From Micropterix aruncella (Eukaryota; Arthropoda; Insecta; Lepidoptera; Micropterigidae), in contig CALYMY010000051.1 in NCBI GenBank assembly GCA_944548615.1, positions 124,001-188,000 of the forward strand: DNA of 64,000 nt, given 5' to 3'. This document shows positions 24,075 to 38,562 of this stretch, piece after piece. The translations under genes were made by a program, and so were the position numbers. Position 1 is the stretch's first letter, and the number at the start of each line of letters is the position of its first letter. The notes under the pieces are model-generated. The model did not search any database, was not told the origin of the DNA, and saw only the letters and a list, made by a program, of their open reading frames with translations.

Positions 24075-27000
24075 CCAAGCGGGGCCGGGCGATGCCGAGC
24101 CGGACCTGAAATGAAATGACCTACCCTCAAATTTGAAAATTTCAATTTCATGCCAGATCCTACCGGTGGTTTCATAAGGTTGCAACAGAAATATAGAAAA
24201 ATATCTGACAAAACATATATAGAACTTCTCTGCCGATAGAGAAAAAACGCCAAATGGCCGACGGGCAAAAACACTGTTTTACAGACCAGGGTACCCGGGT
24301 TCGATACCCAGCCGGAACTCAATTTTTTTTTCGTTTTTTCTTCTCTTGATATTACCAAAATAGTATTAACATTTCAAAAAACACAATATTTTAGCTCTCT
24401 CTATTACAGTTCTTTTTTTTTCATCGAAAATACAAGTTTTAGTACCGGCGTCGGGCGGGGCCAAGCGGGGCCGGGCGATGCCGAGCCGGACCTGAAATGA
24501 AATGACCTACCCTCAAATTTGAAAATTTCAATTTCATGCCAGATCCTACCGGTGGTTTCATAAGGTTGCAACAGAAATATAGAAAAATATCTGACAAAAC
24601 ATATATAGAACTTCTCTGCCGATAGAGAAAAAACGCCAAATGGCCGACGGGCAAAAACACTGTTTTACAGACCAGGGTACCCGGGTTCGATACCCAGCCA
24701 GGACTCAATTTTTTTTTCGTTTTTTCTTCTCTTGATATTACCAAAATAGTATTAACATTTCAAAAAACACAATATTTTAGCTCTCTCTATTACAGTTCTT
24801 TTTTTTTCATCGAAAATACAAGTTTTAGTACCGGCGTCGGGCGGGGCCAAGCGGGGCCGGGCGATGCCGAGCCGGACCTGAAATGAAATGACCTACTCTC
24901 AAATTTGAAAATTTCAATTTCATGCCAGATCCTACCGGTGGTTTCATAAGGTTGCAACAGAAATATAGAAAAATATCTGACAAAACATATATAGAACTTC
25001 TCTGCCGATAGAGAAAAAACGCCAAATGGCCGACGGGCAAAAACACTGTTTTACAGACCAGGGTACCCGGGTTCGATACCCAGCCAGGATTCAATTTTTT
25101 TTTCGTTTTTTCTTCTCTTGATATTACCAAAATAGTATTAACATTTCAAAAAACACAATATTTTAGCTCTCTCTATTACAGTTCTTTTTTTTTTCATCGA
25201 AAATACAAGTTTTAGTACCGGCGTCGGGCGGGGCCAGGCGGGGCCGGGCGATGCCGAGCCGGACCTGAAATGAAATGTCCTACCCTCAAATTTGAAAATT
25301 TAAATTTCATGCCAGATCCTACCGGTGGTTTCATAAGGTTGCAATAGAAATATAGAAAAATATCTGACAAAACATATATAGCACTTCTCTGCCGATAGAG
25401 AAAAAACGCCAAATGGCCGACGGGCAAAAACACTGTTTTACAGACCAGGGTACCCGGGTTCGATACCCAGCCAGGATTCAATTTTTTTTTTCGTTTTTTC
25501 TTCTCTTGATATTACCAAAATAGTATTAACATTTCAAAAAACACAATATTTTAGCTCTCTCTATTACAGTTCTTTTTTTTTCATCGAAAATACAAGTTTT
25601 AGTACCGGCGTCGGGCGGGGCCAAGCGGGGCCGGGCGATGCCGAGCCGGACCTGAAATGAAATGTCCTACCCTCAAATTTGAAAATTTAAATTTCATGCC
25701 AGATCCTACCGGTGGTTTCATAAGGTTGCAATAGAAATATAGAAAAATATCTGACAAAACATATATAGCACTTCTCTGCCGATAGAGAAAAAACGCCAAA
25801 TGGCCGACGGGCAAAAACACTGTTTTACAGACCAGGGTACCCGGGTTCGATACCCAGCCAGGATTCAATTTTTTTTTTCGTTTTTTCTTCTCTTGATATT
25901 ACCAAAATAGTATTAACATTTCAAAAAACACAATATTTTAGCTCTCTCTATTACAGTTCTTTTTTTTTCAACGAAAATACAAGTTTTAGTACCGGCGTCG
26001 GGCGGGGCCAAGCGGGGCCGGGCGATGCCGAGCCGGACCTGAAATGAAATGACCTACCCTCAAATTTGAAAATTTCAATTTCATGCCAGATCCTACCGGT
26101 GGTTTCATAAGGTTGCAACAGAAATATAGAAAAATATCTGACAAAACATATATAGAACTTCTCTGCCGATAGAGAAAAAACGCCAAATGGCCGACGGGCA
26201 AAAACACTGTTTTACAGACCAGGGTACCCAGGTTCGATACCCAGCCGGGACTCAATTTTTTTTTCGTTTTTTCTTCTCTTGATATTACCAAAATAGTATT
26301 AACATTTCAAAAAACACAATATTTTAGCTCTCTCTATTACAGTTCTTTTTTTTTCCTCGAAAATACAAGTTTTAGTACCGGCGTCGGGCGGGGCCAAGCG
26401 GGGCCGGGCGATGCCGAGCCGGACCTGAAATGAAATGACCTACCCTCAAATTTGAAAATTTCAATTTCATGCCAGATCCTACCGGTGGTTTCATAAGGTT
26501 GCAACAGAAATATAGAAAAATATCTGACAAAACATATATAGAACTTCTCTGCCGATAGAGAAAAAACGCCAAATGGCCGACGGGCAAAAACACTGTTTTA
26601 CAGACCAGGGTACCCGGGTTCGATACCCAGCCGGGACTCAATTTTTTTTTCGTTTTTTCTTCTCTTGATATTACCAAAATAGTATTAACATTTCAAAAAA
26701 CACAATATTTTAGCTCTCTCTATTACAGTTCTTTTTTTTTCATCGAAAATACAAGTTTTAGTACCGGCGTCGGGCGGGGCCAAGCGGGGCCGGGCGATGC
26801 CGAGCCGGACCTGAAATGAAATGACCTACCCTCAAATTTGAAAATTTCAATTTCATGCCAGATCCTACCGGTGGTTTCATAAGGTTGCAACAGAAATATA
26901 GAAAAATATCTGACAAAACATATATAGAACTTCTCTGCCGATAGAGAAAAAACGCCAAATGGCCGACGGGCAAAAACACTGTTTTACAGACCAGGGTACC

Positions 27001-30000
27001 CGGGTTCGATACCCAGCCAGGACTCAATTTTTTTTTCGTTTTTTCTTCTCTTGATATTACCAAAATAGTATTAACATTTCAAAAAACACAATATTTTAGC
27101 TCTCTCTATTACAGTTCTTTTTTTTTCATCGAAAATACAAGTTTTAGTACCGGCGTCGGGCGGGGCCAAGCGGGGCCGGGCGATGCCGAGCCGGACCTGA
27201 AATGAAATGACCTACTCTCAAATTTGAAAATTTCAATTTCATGCCAGATCCTACCGGTGGTTTCATAAGGTTGCAACAGAAATATAGAAAAATATCTGAC
27301 AAAACATATATAGAACTTCTCTGCCGATAGAGAAAAAACGCCAAATGGCCGACGGGCAAAAACACTGTTTTACAGACCAGGGTACCCGGGTTCGATACCC
27401 AGCCAGGATTCAATTTTTTTTTTCGTTTTTTCTTCTCTTGATATTACCAAAATAGTATTAACATTTCAAAAAACACAATATTTTAGCTCTCTCTATTACA
27501 GTTCTTTTTTTTTCATCGAAAATACAAGTTTTAGTACCGGCGTCGGGAGGGGCCAAGCGGGGCCGGGCGATGCCGAGCCGGACCTGAAATGAAATGTCCT
27601 ACCCTCAAATTTGAAAATTTAAATTTCATGCTAGATCCTACCGGTGGTTTCATAAGGTAGCAACAGAAATATAGAAAAATATCTGACAAAACATATATAG
27701 AACTTCTCTGCCGATAGAGAAAAAACGCCAAATGGCCGACGGGCAAAAACACTGTTTTACAGACCAGGGTACCCGGGTTCGATACCCAGCCAGGATTCAA
27801 TTTTTTTTTCGTTTTTTCTTCTCTTGATATTACCAAAATAGTATTAACATTTCAAAAAACACAATATTTTAGCTCTCTCTATTACAGTTCTTTTTTTTCA
27901 TCGAAAATACAAGTTTTAGTACCGGCGTCGGGCGGGGCCAAGCGGGGCCGGGCGATGCCGAGCCGGACCTGAAATGAAATGTCCTACCCTCAAATTTGAA
28001 AATTTAAATTTCATGCCAGATCCTACCGGTGGTTTCATAAGGTTGCAATAGAAATATAGAAAAATATCTGACAAAACATATATAGCACTTCTCTGCCGAT
28101 AGAGAAAAAACGCCAAATGGCCGACGGGCAAAAACACTGTTTTACAGACCAGGGTACCCGGGTTCGATACCCAGCCAGGATTCAATTTTTTTTTTCGTTT
28201 TTTCTTCTCTTGATATTACCAAAATAGTATTAACATTTCAAAAAACACAATATTTTAGCTCTCTCTATTACAGTTCTTTTTTTTTCATCGAAAATACAAG
28301 TTTTAGTACCGGCGTCGGGCGGGGCCAAGCGGGGCCGGGCGATGCCGAGCCGGACCTGAAATGAAATGTCCTACCCTCAAATTTGAAAATTTAAATTTCA
28401 TGCTAGATCCTACCGGTGGTTTCATAAGGTAGCAACAGAAATATAGAAAAATATCTGACAAAACATATATAGAACTTCTCTGCCGATAGAGAAAAAACGC
28501 CAAATGGCCGACGGGCACAAACACTGTTTTACAGACCAGGGTACCCGGGTTCGATACCCAGCCGGGACTCAATTTTTTTTTCGTTTTTTCTTCTCTTGAT
28601 ATTACCAAAATAGTATTAACATTTCAAAAAACACAATATTTTAGCTCTCTCTATTACAGTTCTTTTTTTTTCATCGAAAATACAAGTTTTAGTACCGGCG
28701 TCGGGCGGGGCCAAGCGGGGCCGGGCGATGCCGAGCCGGACCTGAAATGAAATGACCTACTCTCAAATTTGAAAATTTCAATTTCATGCCAGATCCTACC
28801 GGTGGTTTCATAAGGTTGCAACAGAAATATAGAAAAATATCTGACAAAACATATATAGAACTTCTCTGCCGATAGAGAAAAAACGCCAAATGGCCGACGG
28901 GCAAAAACACTGTTTTACAGACCAGGGTACCCGGGTTCGATACCCAGCCAGGATTCAATTTTTTTTTCGTTTTTTCTTCTCTTGATATTACCAAAATAGT
29001 ATTAACATTTCAAAAAACACAATATTTTAGCTCTCTCTATTACAGTTCTTTTTTTTTTCATCGAAAATACAAGTTTTAGTACCGGCGTCGGGCGGGGCCA
29101 AGCGGGGCCGGGCGATGCCGAGCCGGACCTGAAATGAAATGTCCTACCCTCAAATTTGAAAATTTAAATTTCATGCCAGATCCTACCGGTGGTTTCATAA
29201 GGTTGCAATAGAAATATAGAAAAATATCTGACAAAACATATATAGCACTTCTCTGCCGATAGAGAAAAAACGCCAAATGGCCGACGGGCAAAAACACTGT
29301 TTTACAGACCAGGGTACCCGGGTTCGATACCCAGCCAGGATTCAATTTTTTTTTTCGTTTTTTCTTCTCTTGATATTACCAAAATAGTATTAACATTTCA
29401 AAAAACACAATATTTTAGCTCTCTCTATTACAGTTCTTTTTTTTTCAACGAAAATACAAGTTTTAGTACCGGCGTCGGGCGGGGCCAAGCGGGGCCGGGC
29501 GATGCCGAGCCGGACCTGAAATGAAATGACCTACCCTCAAATTTGAAAATTTCAATTTCATGCCAGATCCTACCGGTGGTTTCATAAGGTTGCAACAGAA
29601 ATATAGAAAAATATCTGACAAAACATATATAGAACTTCTCTGCCGATAGAGAAAAAACGCCAAATGGCCGACGGGCAAAAACACTGTTTTACAGACCAGG
29701 GTACCCAGGTTCGATACCCAGCCGGGACTCAATTTTTTTTTCGTTTTTTCTTCTCTTGATATTACCAAAATAGTATTAACATTTCAAAAAACACAATATT
29801 TTAGCTCTCTCTATTACAGTTCTTTTTTTTTCCTCGAAAATACAAGTTTTAGTACCGGCGTCGGGCGGGGCCAAGCGGGGCCGGGCGATGCCGAGCCGGA
29901 CCTGAAATGAAATGACCTACCCTCAAATTTGAAAATTTCAATTTCATGCCAGATCCTACCGGTGGTTTCATAAGGTTGCAACAGAAATATAGAAAAATAT

Positions 30001-31007
30001 CTGACAAAACATATATAGAACTTCTCTGCCGATAGAGAAAAAACGCCAAATGGCCGACGGGCAAAAACACTGTTTTACAGACCAGGGTACCCGGGTTCGA
30101 TACCCAGCCGGGACTCAATTTTTTTTTCGTTTTTTCTTCTCTTGATATTACCAAAATAGTATTAACATTTCAAAAAACACAATATTTTAGCTCTCTCTAT
30201 TACAGTTCTTTTTTTTTCATCGAAAATACAAGTTTTAGTACCGGCGTCGGGCGGGGCCAAGCGGGGCCGGGCGATGCCGAGCCGGACCTGAAATGAAATG
30301 ACCTACCCTCAAATTTGAAAATTTCAATTTCATGCCAGATCCTACCGGTGGTTTCATAAGGTTGCAACAGAAATATAGAAAAATATCTGACAAAACATAT
30401 ATAGAACTTCTCTGCCGATAGAGAAAAAACGCCAAATGGCCGACGGGCAAAAACACTGTTTTACAGACCAGGGTACCCGGGTTCGATACCCAGCCAGGAC
30501 TCAATTTTTTTTTCGTTTTTTCTTCTCTTGATATTACCAAAATAGTATTAACATTTCAAAAAACACAATATTTTAGCTCTCTCTATTACAGTTCTTTTTT
30601 TTTCATCGAAAATACAAGTTTTAGTACCGGCGTCGGGCGGGGCCAAGCGGGGCCGGGCGATGCCGAGCCGGACCTGAAATGAAATGACCTACTCTCAAAT
30701 TTGAAAATTTCAATTTCATGCCAGATCCTACCGGTGGTTTCATAAGGTTGCAACAGAAATATAGAAAAATATCTGACAAAACATATATAGAACTTCTCTG
30801 CCGATAGAGAAAAAACGCCAAATGGCCGACGGGCAAAAACACTGTTTTACAGACCAGGGTACCCGGGTTCGATACCCAGCCAGGATTCAATTTTTTTTTT
30901 CGTTTTTTCTTCTCTTGATATTACCAAAATAGTATTAACATTTCAAAAAACACAATATTTTAGCTCTCTCTATTACAGTTCTTTTTTTTTCATCGAAAAT
31001 ACAAGTT

Positions 31008-34000
31008 TTAGTACCGGCGTCGGGAGGGGCCAAGCGGGGCCGGGCGATGCCGAGCCGGACCTGAAATGAAATGTCCTACCCTCAAATTTGAAAATTTAAA
31101 TTTCATGCTAGATCCTACCGGTGGTTTCATAAGGTAGCAACAGAAATATAGAAAAATATCTGACAAAACATATATAGAACTTCTCTGCCGATAGAGAAAA
31201 AACGCCAAATGGCCGACGGGCACAAACACTGTTTTACAGACCAGGGTACCCGGGTTCGATACCCAGCCGGGACTCAATTTTTTTTTCGTTTTTTCTTCTC
31301 TTGATATTACCAAAATAGTATTAACATTTCAAAAAACACAATATTTTAGCTCTCTCTATTACAGTTCTTTTTTTTTCATCGAAAATACAAGTTTTAGTAC
31401 CGGCGTCGGGCGGGGCCAAGCGGGGCCGGGCGATGCCGAGCCGGACCTGAAATGAAATGACCTACTCTCAAATTTGAAAATTTCAATTTCATGCCAGATC
31501 CTACCGGTGGTTTCATAAGGTTGCAACAGAAATATAGAAAAATATCTGACAAAACATATATAGAACTTCTCTGCCGATAGAGAAAAAACGCCAAATGGCC
31601 GACGGGCAAAAACACTGTTTTACAGACCAGGGTACCCGGGTTCGATACCCAGCCAGGATTCAATTTTTTTTTCGTTTTTTCTTCTCTTGATATTACCAAA
31701 ATAGTATTAACATTTCAAAAAACACAATATTTTAGCTCTCTCTATTACAGTTCTTTTTTTTTTCATCGAAAATACAAGTTTTAGTACCGGCGTCGGGCGG
31801 GGCCAAGCGGGGCCGGGCGATGCCGAGCCGGACCTGAAATGAAATGTCCTACCCTCAAATTTGAAAATTTAAATTTCATGCCAGATCCTACCGGTGGTTT
31901 CATAAGGTTGCAATAGAAATATAGAAAAATATCTGACAAAACATATATAGCACTTCTCTGCCGATAGAGAAAAAACGCCAAATGGCCGACGGGCAAAAAC
32001 ACTGTTTTACAGACCAGGGTACCCGGGTTCGATACCCAGCCAGGATTCAATTTTTTTTTTCGTTTTTTCTTCTCTTGATATTACCAAAATAGTATTAACA
32101 TTTCAAAAAACACAATATTTTAGCTCTCTCTATTACAGTTCTTTTTTTTTCATCGAAAATACAAGTTTTAGTACCGGCGTCGGGAGGGGCCAAGCGGGGC
32201 CGGGCGATGCCGAGCCGGACCTGAAATGAAATGTCCTACCCTCAAATTTGAAAATTTAAATTTCATGCTAGATCCTACCGGTGGTTTCATAAGGTAGCAA
32301 CAGAAATATAGAAAAATATCTGACAAAACATATATAGAACTTCTCTGCCGATAGAGAAAAAACGCCAAATGGCCGACGGGCAAAAACACTGTTTTACAGA
32401 CCAGGGTACCCGGGTTCGATACCCAGCCAGGATTCAATTTTTTTTTCGTTTTTTCTTCTCTTGATATTACCAAAATAGTATTAACATTTCAAAAAACACA
32501 ATATTTTAGCTCTCTCTATTACAGTTCTTTTTTTTCATCGAAAATACAAGTTTTAGTACCGGCGTCGGGCGGGGCCAAGCGGGGCCGGGCGATGCCGAGC
32601 CGGACCTGAAATGAAATGTCCTACCCTCAAATTTGAAAATTTAAATTTCATGCCAGATCCTACCGGTGGTTTCATAAGGTTGCAATAGAAATATAGAAAA
32701 ATATCTGACAAAACATATATAGCACTTCTCTGCCGATAGAGAAAAAACGCCAAATGGCCGACGGGCAAAAACACTGTTTTACAGACCAGGGTACCCGGGT
32801 TCGATACCCAGCCAGGATTCAATTTTTTTTTTCGTTTTTTCTTCTCTTGATATTACCAAAATAGTATTAACATTTCAAAAAACACAATATTTTAGCTCTC
32901 TCTATTACAGTTCTTTTTTTTTCATCGAAAATACAAGTTTTAGTACCGGCGTCGGGCGGGGCCAAGCGGGGCCGGGCGATGCCGAGCCGGACCTGAAATG
33001 AAATGTCCTACCCTCAAATTTGAAAATTTAAATTTCATGCTAGATCCTACCGGTGGTTTCATAAGGTAGCAACAGAAATATAGAAAAATATCTGACAAAA
33101 CATATATAGAACTTCTCTGCCGATAGAGAAAAAACGCCAAATGGCCGACGGGCACAAACACTGTTTTACAGACCAGGGTACCCGGGTTCGATACCCAGCC
33201 GGGACTCAATTTTTTTTTCGTTTTTTCTTCTCTTGATATTACCAAAATAGTATTAACATTTCAAAAAACACAATATTTTAGCTCTCTCTATTACAGTTCT
33301 TTTTTTTTCATCGAAAATACAAGTTTTAGTACCGGCGTCGGGCGGGGCCAAGCGGGGCCGGGCGATGCCGAGCCGGACCTGAAATGAAATGACCTACTCT
33401 CAAATTTGAAAATTTCAATTTCATGCCAGATCCTACCGGTGGTTTCATAAGGTTGCAACAGAAATATAGAAAAATATCTGACAAAACATATATAGAACTT
33501 CTCTGCCGATAGAGAAAAAACGCCAAATGGCCGACGGGCAAAAACACTGTTTTACAGACCAGGGTACCCGGGTTCGATACCCAGCCAGGATTCAATTTTT
33601 TTTTCGTTTTTTCTTCTCTTGATATTACCAAAATAGTATTAACATTTCAAAAAACACAATATTTTAGCTCTCTCTATTACAGTTCTTTTTTTTTTCATCG
33701 AAAATACAAGTTTTAGTACCGGCGTCGGGCGGGGCCAAGCGGGGCCGGGCGATGCCGAGCCGGACCTGAAATGAAATGTCCTACCCTCAAATTTGAAAAT
33801 TTAAATTTCATGCCAGATCCTACCGGTGGTTTCATAAGGTTGCAATAGAAATATAGAAAAATATCTGACAAAACATATATAGCACTTCTCTGCCGATAGA
33901 GAAAAAACGCCAAATGGCCGACGGGCAAAAACACTGTTTTACAGACCAGGGTACCCGGGTTCGATACCCAGCCAGGATTCAATTTTTTTTTTCGTTTTTT

Positions 34001-35257
34001 CTTCTCTTGATATTACCAAAATAGTATTAACATTTCAAAAAACACAATATTTTAGCTCTCTCTATTACAGTTCTTTTTTTTTCAACGAAAATACAAGTTT
34101 TAGTACCGGCGTCGGGCGGGGCCAAGCGGGGCCGGGCGATGCCGAGCCGGACCTGAAATGAAATGACCTACCCTCAAATTTGAAAATTTCAATTTCATGC
34201 CAGATCCTACCGGTGGTTTCATAAGGTTGCAACAGAAATATAGAAAAATATCTGACAAAACATATATAGAACTTCTCTGCCGATAGAGAAAAAACGCCAA
34301 ATGGCCGACGGGCAAAAACACTGTTTTACAGACCAGGGTACCCAGGTTCGATACCCAGCCGGGACTCAATTTTTTTTTCGTTTTTTCTTCTCTTGATATT
34401 ACCAAAATAGTATTAACATTTCAAAAAACACAATATTTTAGCTCTCTCTATTACAGTTCTTTTTTTTTCCTCGAAAATACAAGTTTTAGTACCGGCGTCG
34501 GGCGGGGCCAAGCGGGGCCGGGCGATGCCGAGCCGGACCTGAAATGAAATGACCTACCCTCAAATTTGAAAATTTCAATTTCATGCCAGATCCTACCGGT
34601 GGTTTCATAAGGTTGCAACAGAAATATAGAAAAATATCTGACAAAACATATATAGAACTTCTCTGCCGATAGAGAAAAAACGCCAAATGGCCGACGGGCA
34701 AAAACACTGTTTTACAGACCAGGGTACCCGGGTTCGATACCCAGCCGGGACTCAATTTTTTTTTCGTTTTTTCTTCTCTTGATATTACCAAAATAGTATT
34801 AACATTTCAAAAAACACAATATTTTAGCTCTCTCTATTACAGTTCTTTTTTTTTCATCGAAAATACAAGTTTTAGTACCGGCGTCGGGCGGGGCCAAGCG
34901 GGGCCGGGCGATGCCGAGCCGGACCTGAAATGAAATGACCTACCCTCAAATTTGAAAATTTCAATTTCATGCCAGATCCTACCGGTGGTTTCATAAGGTT
35001 GCAACAGAAATATAGAAAAATATCTGACAAAACATATATAGAACTTCTCTGCCGATAGAGAAAAAACGCCAAATGGCCGACGGGCAAAAACACTGTTTTA
35101 CAGACCAGGGTACCCGGGTTCGATACCCAGCCAGGACTCAATTTTTTTTTCGTTTTTTCTTCTCTTGATATTACCAAAATAGTATTAACATTTCAAAAAA
35201 CACAATATTTTAGCTCTCTCTATTACAGTTCTTTTTTTTTCATCGAAAATACAAGTT
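31008..35257 (+). repeat. Satellite block with a chimeric unit and a nine-unit repeat
   Basis: Marks are 31008, 31394, 31781, 32168, 32553, 32940, 33326, 33713, 34100, 34486 and 34872. The unit at 31008 joins the cgggaggggcc front of the 13234 class to the gggcacaaacac rear of the 10529 class, so a crossover fell inside it. Units 32168 to about 36722 match 9757-14311 at offset 22411 and 27531-31007 at offset 4637. Confidence 0.88.
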
Positions 35258-38200
35258 TTAGTACCGGCGTCGGGCGGGGCCAAGCGGGGCCGGGCGATGC
35301 CGAGCCGGACCTGAAATGAAATGACCTACTCTCAAATTTGAAAATTTCAATTTCATGCCAGATCCTACCGGTGGTTTCATAAGGTTGCAACAGAAATATA
35401 GAAAAATATCTGACAAAACATATATAGAACTTCTCTGCCGATAGAGAAAAAACGCCAAATGGCCGACGGGCAAAAACACTGTTTTACAGACCAGGGTACC
35501 CGGGTTCGATACCCAGCCAGGATTCAATTTTTTTTTTCGTTTTTTCTTCTCTTGATATTACCAAAATAGTATTAACATTTCAAAAAACACAATATTTTAG
35601 CTCTCTCTATTACAGTTCTTTTTTTTTCATCGAAAATACAAGTTTTAGTACCGGCGTCGGGAGGGGCCAAGCGGGGCCGGGCGATGCCGAGCCGGACCTG
35701 AAATGAAATGTCCTACCCTCAAATTTGAAAATTTAAATTTCATGCTAGATCCTACCGGTGGTTTCATAAGGTAGCAACAGAAATATAGAAAAATATCTGA
35801 CAAAACATATATAGAACTTCTCTGCCGATAGAGAAAAAACGCCAAATGGCCGACGGGCAAAAACACTGTTTTACAGACCAGGGTACCCGGGTTCGATACC
35901 CAGCCAGGATTCAATTTTTTTTTCGTTTTTTCTTCTCTTGATATTACCAAAATAGTATTAACATTTCAAAAAACACAATATTTTAGCTCTCTCTATTACA
36001 GTTCTTTTTTTTCATCGAAAATACAAGTTTTAGTACCGGCGTCGGGCGGGGCCAAGCGGGGCCGGGCGATGCCGAGCCGGACCTGAAATGAAATGTCCTA
36101 CCCTCAAATTTGAAAATTTAAATTTCATGCCAGATCCTACCGGTGGTTTCATAAGGTTGCAATAGAAATATAGAAAAATATCTGACAAAACATATATAGC
36201 ACTTCTCTGCCGATAGAGAAAAAACGCCAAATGGCCGACGGGCAAAAACACTGTTTTACAGACCAGGGTACCCGGGTTCGATACCCAGCCAGGATTCAAT
36301 TTTTTTTTTCGTTTTTTCTTCTCTTGATATTACCAAAATAGTATTAACATTTCAAAAAACACAATATTTTAGCTCTCTCTATTACAGTTCTTTTTTTTTC
36401 ATCGAAAATACAAGTTTTAGTACCGGCGTCGGGCGGGGCCAAGCGGGGCCGGGCGATGCCGAGCCGGACCTGAAATGAAATGTCCTACCCTCAAATTTGA
36501 AAATTTAAATTTCATGCTAGATCCTACCGGTGGTTTCATAAGGTAGCAACAGAAATATAGAAAAATATCTGACAAAACATATATAGAACTTCTCTGCCGA
36601 TAGAGAAAAAACGCCAAATGGCCGACGGGCACAAACACTGTTTTACAGACCAGGGTACCCGGGTTCGATACCCAGCCGGGACTCAATTTTTTTTTCGTTT
36701 TTTCTTCTCTTGATATTACCAAAATAGTATTAACATTTCAAAAAACACAATATTTTAGCTCTCTCTATTACAGTTCTTTTTTTTTCATCGAAAATACAAG
36801 TTTTAGTACCGGCGTCGGGCGGGGCCAAGCGGGGCCGGGCGATGCCGAGCCGGACCTGAAATGAAATGACCTACTCTCAAATTTGAAAATTTCAATTTCA
36901 TGCCAGATCCTACCGGTGGTTTCATAAGGTTGCAACAGAAATATAGAAAAATATCTGACAAAACATATATAGAACTTCTCTGCCGATAGAGAAAAAACGC
37001 CAAATGGCCGACGGGCAAAAACACTGTTTTACAGACCAGGGTACCCGGGTTCGATACCCAGCCAGGATTCAATTTTTTTTTCGTTTTTTCTTCTCTTGAT
37101 ATTACCAAAATAGTATTAACATTTCAAAAAACACAATATTTTAGCTCTCTCTATTACAGTTCTTTTTTTTTCATCGAAAATACAAGTTTTAGTACCGGCG
37201 TCGGGCGGGGCCAAGCGGGGCCGGGCGATGCCGAGCCGGACCTGAAATGAAATGTTCTACCCTCAAATTTGAAAATTTAAATTTCATGCCAGATCCTACC
37301 GGTGGTTTCATAAGGTTGCAATAGAAATATAGAAAAATATCTGACAAAACATATATAGCACTTCTCTGCCGATAGAGAAAAAACGCCAAATGGCCGACGG
37401 GCAAAAACACTGTTTTACAGACCAGGGTACCCGGGTTCGATACCCAGCCAGGATTCAATTTTTTTTTTCGTTTTTTCTTCTCTTGATATTACCAAAATAG
37501 TATTAACATTTCAAAAAACACAATATTTTAGCTCTCTCTATTACAGTTCTTTTTTTTTCATCGAAAATACAAGTTTTAGTACCGGCGTCGGGCGGGGCCA
37601 AGCGGGGCCGGGCGATGCCGAGCCGGACCTGAAATGAAATGTCCTACCCTCAAATTTGAAAATTTAAATTTCATGCTAGATCCTACCGGTGGTTTCATAA
37701 GGTAGCAACAGAAATATAGAAAAATATCTGACAAAACATATATAGAACTTCTCTGCCGATAGAGAAAAAACGCCAAATGGCCGACGGGCAAAAACACTGT
37801 TTTACAGACCAGGGTACCCGGGTTCGATACCCAGCCGGGACTCAATTTTTTTTTCGTTTTTTCTTCTCTTGATATTACCAAAATAGTATTAACATTTCAA
37901 AAAACACAATATTTTAGCTCTCTCTATTACAGTTCTTTTTTTTTCATCGAAAATACAAGTTTTAGTACCGGCGTCGGGCGGGGCCAAGCGGGGCCGGGCG
38001 ATGCCGAGCCGGACCTGAAATGAAATGTCCTACCCTCAAATTTGAAAATTTAAATTTCATGCCAGATCCTACCGGTGGTTTCATAAGGTTGCAATAGAAA
38101 TATAGAAAAATATCTGACAAAACATATATAGCACTTCTCTGCCGATAGAGAAAAAACGCCAAATGGCCGACGGGCAAAAACACTGTTTTACAGACCAGGG

Positions 38201-38562
38201 TACCCGGGTTCGAAACCCAGCCAGGATTCAATTTTTTTTTTTCGTTTTTTCTTCTCTTGATATTACCAAAATAGTATTAACATTTCAAAAAACACAATAT
38301 TTTAGCTCTCTCTATTACAGTTCTTTTTTTTTCATCGAAAATACAAGTTTTAGTACCGGCGTCGGGCGGGGCCAAGCGGGGCCGGGCGATGCCGAGCCGG
38401 ACCTGAAATGAAATGTCCTACCCTCAAATTTGAAAATTTAAATTTCATGCCAGATCCTACCGGTGGTTTCATAAGGTAGCAACAGAAATATAGAAAAATA
38501 TCTGACAAAACATATATAGAACTTCTCTGCCGATAGAGAAAAAACGCCAAATGGCCGACGGG
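35258..38562 (+). repeat. Satellite block duplicated at 41246-44550
   Basis: Marks are 35258, 35645, 36030, 36417, 36803, 37189, 37576, 37962 and 38350. Each recurs 5988 bp downstream with the same class, including the aatgttctacc variant (37254, 43240) and gttcgaaaccc (38210, 44198). The block ends in a half unit, whereas the copy at 44338 carries a full unit. Confidence 0.88.
38372..38562 (+). repeat. Half unit 5 (191 bp, different left part)
   Basis: The junction is identical to the other half units. The sequence to its left belongs to another class (gtcctaccc, aggtagcaac), whereas the other six have gacctactc and gttgcaac. This points to recombination that moved the junction into a new unit. 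Confidence 0.92.

Larger units (their letters stand above)
19901..31007 (+). repeat. Satellite block, second copy of the 2.1-13.2 kb region
   Basis: Marks are 20191 (half), 20768, 21154, 21541, 21928, 22314, 22700, 23086, 23473, 23862 (half), 24439, 24825, 25212, 25599, 25986, 26372, 26758, 27144, 27531, 27916, 28303, 28689, 29076, 29463, 29849, 30235 and 30621. They reproduce the unit classes of 2079-12847 one for one, at offset 18112 before the 3359-3692 insertion and 17774 after it. Rare private variants are also shared, such as gggtacccagg at 8450 and 26225 and tttcctcg at 8578 and 26352. Confidence 0.9.

Noticed and set aside
38163..38411. Plus-strand open frames of 63-82 codons in some units
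   Set aside because: They appear only where poly-T length happens to keep the frame open, and they run through the T-run and GC block. They are shadows of the satellite.
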